Below are positions 1-5,115 of a stretch of 5,115 bases of DNA, piece by piece. The stretch is from Actinomycetota bacterium (GTDB lineage: Bacteria > Actinomycetota > Humimicrobiia > Humimicrobiales > Humimicrobiaceae). The stretch lies in the NCBI GenBank assembly GCA_016927635.1, contig JAFGMJ010000247.1:1-5115 (forward strand), given 5' to 3'. The notes below the pieces were generated by a model, which saw nothing but the letters and a program-made list of their open reading frames with translations, was not told where the DNA came from and did not search any database. The number at the start of each line of letters is the position of its first letter. Positions within the stretch are counted from its first letter, which is position 1. The translations under genes were made by a program, and so were the position numbers.

Positions 1-325
1 TAAAAAAAATCAAGAAAGAAACCGCATAAGCAAGCATGCTTAAAGAAGCCGACCTGTAAACTATATAAAAAGATAAAGCTGAAAGGACCAGTTTTACAAA
101 AAACACCATATAAACATAAAAAGTCCTGCTTCGCTGAACGCTTTTAGCGGCAATATAATACAGAAATAGTGTAGCCGCAAAAAAAACAAAAGTCAAAAGA
201 CCGCTTGCAAGTATGGAGTAAAACTGGTTCTTTGCAAACACAAAAAAGCACACAGCCTCAAAGACAGCAAGCGATGCAAATGCTATCAGAAGTATTTTTT
301 TTATTTTTGCCATATCAGCATTCAT
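1..325 (-). CDS. Small multi-pass membrane protein, AtpI-like (partial, C-terminus beyond left edge)
   Basis: The reading frame is open from an ATG at 325-323 to the left window edge, giving 108 residues with no stop. An AGGA at 336-333 sits 7 nt before the ATG and supports this start. After a short basic N-terminus (MNADMAKIKK) there are four hydrophobic stretches, at about residues 11-31, 36-60, 70-90 and 96-108 onward. A basic loop (KSVQRSR, residues 61-67) separates the second and third. The arrangement is a helical hairpin, a loop of about 10 residues, then a helix carrying a lysine (FFVKLVLSALSFYIVY), then a fourth helix. This matches the layout of ATP synthase subunit I (AtpI), an inner-membrane protein that helps assemble the F0 c-ring and often opens atp operons. 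The gene starts 42 bp after galT, with no terminator seen between them. The family call is inferred from topology and general resemblance; another small four-helix membrane protein is possible. That the frame is a real gene is much surer than its function. Confidence 0.6.
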   Translation of the reverse strand, partial: MNADMAKIKKILLIAFASLAVFEAVCFFVFAKNQFYSILASGLLTFVFFAATLFLYYIAAKSVQRSRTFYVYMVFFVKLVLSALSFYIVYRSASLSMLAYAVSFLIFF

Positions 326-332
326 TATTTTA

Positions 333-336
333 TCCT
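333..336 (-). promoter_or_regulatory. Ribosome binding site of the AtpI-like gene
   Basis: On the minus strand AGGA lies 7 nt before the ATG at 325-323. It fixes the start of the left-edge gene and favours this ATG over the in-frame ATG at codon 5. Confidence 0.6.
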
Positions 337-367
337 ATGGAAATTATTCAGAAAACATATATCTGCC

Positions 368-1390
368 TTAAGCAAATCTTCCGCCCGATTTCATAAATTC
401 AGCAGTATATTCAGGTGTAGTTATACATATATCTATCCCTGTGGCTACTTCAAACCCGGCTTTTATGGATAGTTTTGGTATGAGTTCGAAGTTCCAGTGA
501 TAATGTAGATTGAACTCTTCCAGGTGCAGCGGACCCGTGTGTATATAATAGTTAAAAGATGCCCCCCCAAGCTCAAAGTAAAAAAAGTCAACCACTTTTT
601 TAAGGCAATCGGCAAAATTTAAAATTCTGCCGTCTTCAATATTTTCAAAATTTGCCTCATGGGCTTTCGGCACTATCCATGTCTCAAAAGGATTTCTTGA
701 AGCATAGGGCTGAATTATTATAAAGTCATCATTTTTATAAACAACTCTTTTATCTTCTGCAAGTTCAAACTCGATTATGGCGCACATCGCGCATTTCTTT
801 GTCCGTTTAAAATATCTTGCAGTGCCATATATCTCTTTTTCCAGCACGGGAGGAATAAGGGGAAGGCCGAATATCTGTGAATGTGAGTGCTCTATTGAGG
901 CCCCGGCATCCTTGCCCTGGTTAAGCATAAGTGTTACGCTTTCAATTTTGGTACTTGTTTTAATATCCCTTATTCTTCTGGCATAAACATCAAGAAGCAT
1001 TTTTATCTGCCTGATATCAAGCCTGCTTATATTTGTTATATGTTCAGGAGAATGTATGACCACTTCATGCAAGCCAAAACCGTCCATGCTGGTGTAAATG
1101 CCATAATTTTTTGACATGGGCTCTGCAGCAGGTGTAAGCGCAGGAAATTTATTTGGCACCACTCTCATCTGCCAGTTTGCATCATTTTTATCAGTAATTA
1201 TACCTTCTTTATTAATCCTTAAAATCTCAGGAGGCGTCATTGATTCATTGCCTTTATCAAAAGGGCAGACTCCCGCGTCAGTAACAGGTATTTTTATTTT
1301 ATCTTCCCTGAAATTTTCCGGTCTTTTTGCCCTTTCAGTGGAAATTATAACCCATTCATCAAGTATTATGTCTTTTCTGTATTCCGGCAA
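368..1390 (-). CDS. galT: Galactose-1-phosphate uridylyltransferase family protein
   Basis: GalT (Leloir pathway, cytosol) exchanges UMP between UDP-glucose and galactose-1-phosphate through a uridylyl-histidine intermediate. The 340-residue protein has the usual family length. It opens with MPEYRKD...WVIISTERAKRP, the typical N-terminus of the bacterial/archaeal branch. The active site is GASIEHSHSQIFG, with H170 (second His of HSHSQ) as the expected nucleophile and Q172 behind it. Expected zinc ligands by alignment with E. coli GalT are C42, position 45, H117 (SPEH) and H168. Position 45 is Asp (CPFDKGNE) where Cys is common. A further CxxC pair lies at 200-203. Near the C-terminus the usual HWH reads HWN (298-300), followed by FELIPKL. 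The start is TTG at 1390-1388, chosen because GGAG (1400-1397) lies 6 nt upstream and the protein then begins exactly like its relatives. It starts 17 bp after the response regulator stop. Beside glgA, a role on ADP-glucose, as in the plant GalT-like ADP-glucose phosphorylase, is an alternative. Confidence 0.88.
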   Translation of the reverse strand: MPEYRKDIILDEWVIISTERAKRPENFREDKIKIPVTDAGVCPFDKGNESMTPPEILRINKEGIITDKNDANWQMRVVPNKFPALTPAAEPMSKNYGIYTSMDGFGLHEVVIHSPEHITNISRLDIRQIKMLLDVYARRIRDIKTSTKIESVTLMLNQGKDAGASIEHSHSQIFGLPLIPPVLEKEIYGTARYFKRTKKCAMCAIIEFELAEDKRVVYKNDDFIIIQPYASRNPFETWIVPKAHEANFENIEDGRILNFADCLKKVVDFFYFELGGASFNYYIHTGPLHLEEFNLHYHWNFELIPKLSIKAGFEVATGIDICITTPEYTAEFMKSGGRFA

Positions 1391-1396
1391 TTTCTG

Positions 1397-1400
1397 CTCC
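1397..1400 (-). promoter_or_regulatory. Ribosome binding site supporting a TTG start of galT
   Basis: GGAG on the minus strand lies 6 nt before the TTG at 1390. The galT frame is open upstream to a stop at 1427-1429 but contains no ATG or GTG there, so this site decides the start. Confidence 0.6.
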
Positions 1401-1407
1401 AGTTCAA

Positions 1408-1761
1408 TTATCTGTAAAGAAGTTCTTTAACTTTATTTTTAAATTCAGTCAAATCAGATGATTTAACAAGGTATTCATCCGCTGCCCAGGTGGAAAAATT
1501 CTGCGTGAATTCTCCATAAGCAGAATAAATTATTATGGGGACCTCTTTGTTTTCCTTCCTGATTTTATCAAGAAGTTCCAGCCCGTTCATGTTTGGCATT
1601 TTTATATCAAGCGTTATAAGATCCGGTTTGCTGCTTTTAAAAAGCTGATAGCCTGCCACCCCGTCATGGGCAGTCAATACTTCATAGCCCTCATCAATAA
1701 GCTCCTCCTTGTAAAGATTTCTTATAGGCATATCATCCTCAACAACAAGTATCTTTTTCAT
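1408..1761 (-). CDS. Single-domain response regulator (CheY/Spo0F-like receiver)
   Basis: This is a 117-residue receiver domain with nothing after it. It should accept a phosphoryl group from a histidine kinase, most likely the one encoded immediately upstream. The fold markers are all present: the acidic pair E8-D9-D10 after MKKILVV, the phospho-acceptor D52 in LITLDIKMPNMNG, the switch hydroxyl at S80 (IIIYSAYGE, Ser instead of the commoner Thr), and the conserved K100 in EYLVKSSDL. The alpha4-beta5 region reads FSTWAADEYLVKSSDL, a signature I associate with stand-alone receivers paired with GAF-type kinases. With no DNA-binding or enzymatic output domain, it must act by protein contact or as a phosphorelay intermediate. 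The frame extends upstream to an ATG at 1803, but a strong GGAGGA at 1773-1768, 6 nt from the ATG at 1761, fixes the start here. The kinase stop is 51 bp upstream and galT begins 17 bp downstream. Confidence 0.92.
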   Translation of the reverse strand: MKKILVVEDDMPIRNLYKEELIDEGYEVLTAHDGVAGYQLFKSSKPDLITLDIKMPNMNGLELLDKIRKENKEVPIIIYSAYGEFTQNFSTWAADEYLVKSSDLTEFKNKVKELLYR

Positions 1762-1767
1762 TAAAAA

Positions 1768-1773
1768 TCCTCC
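1768..1773 (-). promoter_or_regulatory. Strong ribosome binding site of the response regulator gene
   Basis: On the minus strand GGAGGA lies 6 nt before ATG 1761-1759. It is the best Shine-Dalgarno match in the window and rules out the longer reading from 1803. Confidence 0.8.
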
Positions 1774-1812
1774 AAAAGCTTTAAATAAAAGTATATGAAT
1801 CAATAATTAAAT

Positions 1813-3693
1813 TCAAATTTTTAACAACGGTAATTTTATTGCAAATGTGGTGCCGTTTTCAATGCTGCTTTTTACCTCTATTCTCCCTGAATGCTGTTCT
1901 ATTATTTTTTTTGTTATCGTAAGCCCCAGGCCTGTTCCCTTTGTCTTTGTTGTATAAAAAGGCAAAAATATATTTGTTAAATCCTCTTTGCTGCCCAGTG
2001 GTGCGATATTATTTATTTCTATTACAATATTCTCAAAAGCATTTTCTTCCTGCCTGTATATGCACATGCTTATTTTATCCTTTTTACTGCTTGCATCTAT
2101 TGCATTATTTATTATATTTATCAGGGCCTGTTTTAAATGGTCCCTTGAGCCATTTACATACAGGGATTGGCCCTGCACAATATCCTTCCCGCAGCTAAAA
2201 ACTATATCTATCGCATTCTGCTCAGCTGCAGCTTCTGCAAGAATCAGGCATTCCATTAGCAGTTCGGATATATTGACACTACTGAATTTTATTTCTTTAT
2301 TGGACGCATAGTCAAGTATGTCATTGACTATGCGCTCAAGCCTGCTGACTTCGTTTATTATCACGTCCAGGCTTTGCATATCTGTCTGGCCGCTCTCGCT
2401 ATATTTTCTTTTCAGCCTGTTTGCATAACCGCCAATTGCAATTAAAGGATTCCTTATTTCGTGAGCCACTGTAGCTGAAAGTTTGCCCAGCCTTGAAAGT
2501 TTTTTGGCATTGTTCAGTTCCTGTTCCAGGCGCACGGTGTTTGTTACGTCCTCAACTATTATCAGTGCGCCTTCCGGCGTATCTTCTGAGAATTTAAAGG
2601 GCACAAGCACTATGTCAAAAATAGATTCAGGTTTTTTATTATCTATGCTTAAATTTACTTTATAAAAACCTTCAGCTTTATTTTCATTTATTACCCTGCC
2701 TAATTCTTCCATAAGGTCCAGGCCGTCAATGAATACCCTGTGTGTATCTATCTGCCTGCCTATTATATTATCCTTTTCAATGCCCATCAAAATCCCGCAG
2801 TTCTCGTTGCACATTGTAAGTGTAAAATTATGGTCCACAACAAAAATGCTTACCGGTATGCTTTCAATGATTTTCTCGTTATATTCCTTAAGGTACCGAA
2901 GTTTTGTGTTTAACTTGGCAAGCGCAGAAATACTGTCTTTTAAGTCATTATATATTAATGTATTCCTTATAGAGGAGGAAGCAAACTGTCCGAGCATCTG
3001 TAGAAATTCAATATCATCAGGCTTTATTTCCCGCTGGTTATATTTATTGTCCACTATGAGTATGCCCACTTTTTTTGTGCGGCATATCAAAGGTATTATG
3101 CAGAACTTCGGATAATCGATATATTCTACAAGTTCATGGTCTATTGATGCAGGGTCACAAATAAATATATCGCTTATCGGGCCGCCGTTTTGAATGTTTT
3201 TATCTACAGGTTTCTCTTCATTTTCCTTATTATATTCCGTAAGGTCCACATTCCTGGGTATGCCGTCTTCAAGGCATTGCCAAATAATTTTTGTCTTATC
3301 AACAGGAATTGATAAATGCCTTATTTTTTCATCAAGCATTGAAAACTGGGGCTGGTTTTCAAACTTTTCTGAATTTAAAAATTCTTCCAGGGAATAGTTT
3401 GTTTCCTGTATCTCGTTCCACACCTGCCAGGCTTCCTCCGCCGACCCCGGCCCTATGGCCATGCGTCCAACAAGGTTTGTCGAATGCCTGTCTATTAAAA
3501 AAAGAAAAGCCCTGTTAAACCCGAAACCATCCCCGAATGTCACACCCGTAAGGATTATTTTAAGTATTCTGTTAAGGTCCAGTGTATTGGAAACGGTCCT
3601 GGATATCTGGTTAACAATATTATACTGGCGAAGTATGTCCTGGTATTTGACTAATGTGTCTTCAGCGTTCAAATCTGTTCCTTTTATAATCAT
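1813..3693 (-). CDS. Cytosolic sensor histidine kinase (GAF-PAS-HisKA-HATPase_c)
   Basis: The protein has 626 residues and no signal peptide or membrane segment, so it should sense an internal cue. Domains in order: GAF, about 17-246, opening with FGDGFGFNRAFLFLID and closing with VGILIVDN (209-216), with a long charged insert at about 83-185; a helical linker, 247-275; PAS, about 270-385 (SIPVSIFVVD); HisKA, about 395-465, with phospho-acceptor H411 in VAHEIRNPL; and HATPase_c, about 510-625. In the ATPase domain the N box (INIINNAIDA, N526 and N530), F box (FLPFYTTK, 576-583) and G2 box (GTGLGL, 586-591) are intact. The G1 box is degenerate: NNIAPL at 561-566 replaces DxGxGI. The likely partner is the receiver encoded next. 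The ATG at 3693 lacks a ribosome binding site. An AAAAGGA at 3685-3679 lies 6 nt before an in-frame TTG at 3672, which would give 619 residues and may be the true start. The ligand cannot be read from sequence. Confidence 0.9.
   Translation of the reverse strand: MIIKGTDLNAEDTLVKYQDILRQYNIVNQISRTVSNTLDLNRILKIILTGVTFGDGFGFNRAFLFLIDRHSTNLVGRMAIGPGSAEEAWQVWNEIQETNYSLEEFLNSEKFENQPQFSMLDEKIRHLSIPVDKTKIIWQCLEDGIPRNVDLTEYNKENEEKPVDKNIQNGGPISDIFICDPASIDHELVEYIDYPKFCIIPLICRTKKVGILIVDNKYNQREIKPDDIEFLQMLGQFASSSIRNTLIYNDLKDSISALAKLNTKLRYLKEYNEKIIESIPVSIFVVDHNFTLTMCNENCGILMGIEKDNIIGRQIDTHRVFIDGLDLMEELGRVINENKAEGFYKVNLSIDNKKPESIFDIVLVPFKFSEDTPEGALIIVEDVTNTVRLEQELNNAKKLSRLGKLSATVAHEIRNPLIAIGGYANRLKRKYSESGQTDMQSLDVIINEVSRLERIVNDILDYASNKEIKFSSVNISELLMECLILAEAAAEQNAIDIVFSCGKDIVQGQSLYVNGSRDHLKQALINIINNAIDASSKKDKISMCIYRQEENAFENIVIEINNIAPLGSKEDLTNIFLPFYTTKTKGTGLGLTITKKIIEQHSGRIEVKSSIENGTTFAIKLPLLKI
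3679..3685 (-). promoter_or_regulatory. Candidate ribosome binding site for a TTG start of the histidine kinase
   Basis: AAAAGGA on the minus strand lies inside the longest kinase frame, 6 nt before the in-frame TTG at 3672-3670 (codon 8). Nothing similar precedes the ATG at 3693. The site argues for translation starting at 3672. Confidence 0.45.
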
Positions 3694-3714
3694 ACATAAA
3701 TCAGCAATGAAAAA

Positions 3715-5115
3715 TCATATTTCCAGCTCTTCATAAAGCTTTTTATACTGCAGGGCGGAATAGTCCCATGAAAAATTTTCCGCCATTGCATTAAGTATTA
3801 TATGCCTCCAAAGAATTGGGTCTTTGTAAAAATCAAGGGCGCGCTTAAAGGCGCCAAAAAATTCTTCCGGATTGTAAATATCGAATTTAAAACCCTGGCC
3901 CCTGTTTATTATATCTTTTTGCGTTTTAACATCTATTACAGTATCTGCAAGCCCCCCGGTATTGCGCACCACAGGTATTGTACCATATTTCATGCTTATA
4001 AGCTGTCCAAGCCCGCATGGCTCATAATTTGAAGGCATCAGGAATATATCAGAACCGGAATATAACTGGCGGGACATCCTGTCTGAATATCCTACTATGA
4101 GCTTGAATTTTTCACTGTATTTTTTGCTGAGCTCTGTAAGCATATTATGATATTTTTCATCCCCGGTTCCAAGGATTATAAGATAAATATCCTGCTGCAT
4201 TAACATATCCATGGCCCCAATTATAAGGTCTATGCCTTTCTGCTCGGAAAGCCTTGAAACCATGCATGCAAGAGGCACTTTCAGCATATCGGGGTTAAGT
4301 AAGCCTTCCGGGCTTTCGCTGTTTAATTCATCTTCAGAAACGGCCAGGCCCTTATTTTTTAAAAACATATTCTCAATAAGATATTGTTTACATACAGCCT
4401 TGCCGCTCAAATTACGGCTGTTATAATTTGCCGCTATGTTTTTATCGGTTCCAGGATTCCATATACTGTAATCAATACCGTTTATTATACCGGCAAGGTC
4501 GCTTTTTCTTTTTTTCAATATGCCGTCAAGGCCCCAGGCAAAGGCGGGTGTCAGTATTTCCCTTGAATAGGAGGGGCTTACAGTTGTAATTTTATCTGCA
4601 TATACTATTGCCGCTTTCATATAATTGACTTTTCCATAAAATTCAAGCTCATCCATATTGAAATGCTTATAGCTTATGCCAAGCGCTTCAAGCGTGTCGC
4701 TGCTGTAGAGGCCCTGGTATGCTATATTATGTATAGTAAAGACTGACCTTGTTTTACTGAAAATATTGCCGGCATGATTTCTTTTATGCACATCTTTGAG
4801 AATAAGGGCAGCCAGCCCAAAATGGTAATCATGCAGGTGCAGAATATCGGCATCAAATGATATTTGTTTTAATGCTTCAAATATTGCTTTTGAAAAAAAC
4901 CCAAACCTTATATTATTGTCATCATAATCCCCGGCAGGCGTACCATAAAGATTATCCCTGGCAAAAAATGCCTGATTTTTGATAAAATAATAATTTATGC
5001 CATTATTTTCTGCCTGGTACAGGTCAAATTCCTCAGTGCTGGAAGCATTCATTTCCACCTTTATGTTTTTAGCCACTTCATTGAGCCCGAAATTGCCTGA
5101 AAATAAAAATCCGTA
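3715..5115 (-). CDS. glgA: Glycogen synthase, ADP-glucose type (partial, N-terminus beyond right edge)
   Basis: GlgA (GT5 family, GT-B fold, cytosol) transfers glucose from ADP-glucose to the non-reducing end of an alpha-1,4-glucan. The frame is open from the right edge, giving 466 residues to a TGA at 3717-3715. The GTG at 5076 is internal: E. coli GlgA places D137 of HAHDWH about 41 residues further from its start, so some 40 residues, including the KxGGLADV loop, are missing because the window ends. Numbering from that GTG, visible motifs are HLHDYH (80-85; Tyr where Trp is usual), FTIHNIAYQG (113-122, equivalent of E. coli H161), GIINGID (196-202, N246), VSRLSEQKG (273-281, R300 and K305), YEPCGLGQL (351-359, catalytic E377 equivalent at E352) and RNTGGLADTV (371-380). 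All key catalytic and ADP-glucose-binding positions in the visible part are kept, so the enzyme should be active. The kinase frame follows after 21 bp. Confidence 0.95.
   Translation of the reverse strand, partial: YGFLFSGNFGLNEVAKNIKVEMNASSTEEFDLYQAENNGINYYFIKNQAFFARDNLYGTPAGDYDDNNIRFGFFSKAIFEALKQISFDADILHLHDYHFGLAALILKDVHKRNHAGNIFSKTRSVFTIHNIAYQGLYSSDTLEALGISYKHFNMDELEFYGKVNYMKAAIVYADKITTVSPSYSREILTPAFAWGLDGILKKRKSDLAGIINGIDYSIWNPGTDKNIAANYNSRNLSGKAVCKQYLIENMFLKNKGLAVSEDELNSESPEGLLNPDMLKVPLACMVSRLSEQKGIDLIIGAMDMLMQQDIYLIILGTGDEKYHNMLTELSKKYSEKFKLIVGYSDRMSRQLYSGSDIFLMPSNYEPCGLGQLISMKYGTIPVVRNTGGLADTVIDVKTQKDIINRGQGFKFDIYNPEEFFGAFKRALDFYKDPILWRHIILNAMAENFSWDYSALQYKKLYEELEI

Noticed and set aside
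32..41. Ten-base palindrome AAGCATGCTT
   Set aside because: It lies within the membrane-protein coding frame, has no loop or following T-run, and occurs once.
326..367. Possible terminator between galT and the AtpI-like gene
   Set aside because: I saw no GC-rich hairpin or T-run in the 42 bp; it holds only the ribosome binding site of the next gene.
205..396. Plus-strand ORF of 63 codons
   Set aside because: It lies opposite the AtpI-like gene and the end of galT, has no ribosome binding site, and its low-complexity translation resembles no known family. It is a shadow frame.
1116..1430. Plus-strand ORF of 104 codons with a hydrophobic translation
   Set aside because: It is antisense to galT and the end of the receiver gene, both confirmed by motifs. 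The hydrophobicity comes from reading the complement of charged codons.
1759..1803. Longer receiver start at ATG 1803, adding 14 residues
   Set aside because: The GGAGGA at 1768-1773 is correctly spaced for the ATG at 1761, and MKKILVVEDD is the standard receiver N-terminus. The extra residues are upstream leader.
1790..1816. Possible internal promoter before the receiver gene (TTGAAT ... TATACT on the minus strand)
   Set aside because: The spacer is only 15 bp, the first box overlaps the kinase stop codon, and the gap is so AT-rich that such matches are expected by chance.
1941..2311. Two overlapping plus-strand ORFs (85 and 107 codons)
   Set aside because: Both are antisense to the ATPase domain of the kinase, which has clear N, F and G2 boxes. 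They have no start signals.
2729..3115. Plus-strand ORF of 128 codons
   Set aside because: It is antisense to the GAF-PAS region of the kinase and shows no recognisable domain. AT-rich coding sequence commonly gives such frames.

Overview
The window is AT-rich and densely coding. It carries five genes, all on the minus strand, so transcription runs from right to left. The gaps between them are 21, 51, 17 and 42 bp, and none holds a visible terminator or a convincing promoter. The layout therefore reads as one operon cut at both window edges. Several ribosome binding sites are clear GGAGG/AGGA types, and two starts appear to be TTG. Heavy ATA, AGA/AGG and TTA codon use fits a low-GC bacterium. 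The protein set (ADP-glucose-type glycogen synthase, HPHSQ-like GalT, soluble GAF-PAS histidine kinase, single-domain receiver) resembles Deltaproteobacteria/Nitrospirota-like or candidate-phylum (for example Omnitrophota-type) bacteria. That assignment is by impression only and is not firm.

In transcription order: (1) glgA, glycogen synthase, complete at the C-terminus but missing about 40 N-terminal residues beyond the right edge (3715-5115). (2) A soluble histidine kinase with GAF, PAS, HisKA and HATPase_c domains (1813-3693). (3) A stand-alone receiver-domain response regulator (1408-1761). (4) galT, a galactose-1-phosphate uridylyltransferase family protein (368-1390). (5) A small hydrophobic protein running off the left edge (1-325), best read as an ATP synthase subunit I (AtpI)-like protein.

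The theme is sugar-nucleotide and glycogen metabolism with a cytosolic two-component pair lodged between the two enzymes. GlgA consumes ADP-glucose. The GalT-family enzyme moves nucleotidyl groups between sugar phosphates and could link galactose (or, speculatively, ADP-glucose) to glucose-1-phosphate. The kinase has no membrane segment and the receiver has no output domain, so the signal must be read out by protein contact or passed to a partner outside the window. If the left-edge gene is AtpI, an ATP synthase operon may follow directly.

Points for a second look: the degenerate G1 box of the kinase, two altered metal-site positions in GalT, the likely TTG starts, and the placement of the AtpI-like gene. 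I found no RNA genes, mobile elements, CRISPR arrays or notable repeats. This looks like an ordinary chromosomal operon with an interesting gene combination rather than an obvious new system.
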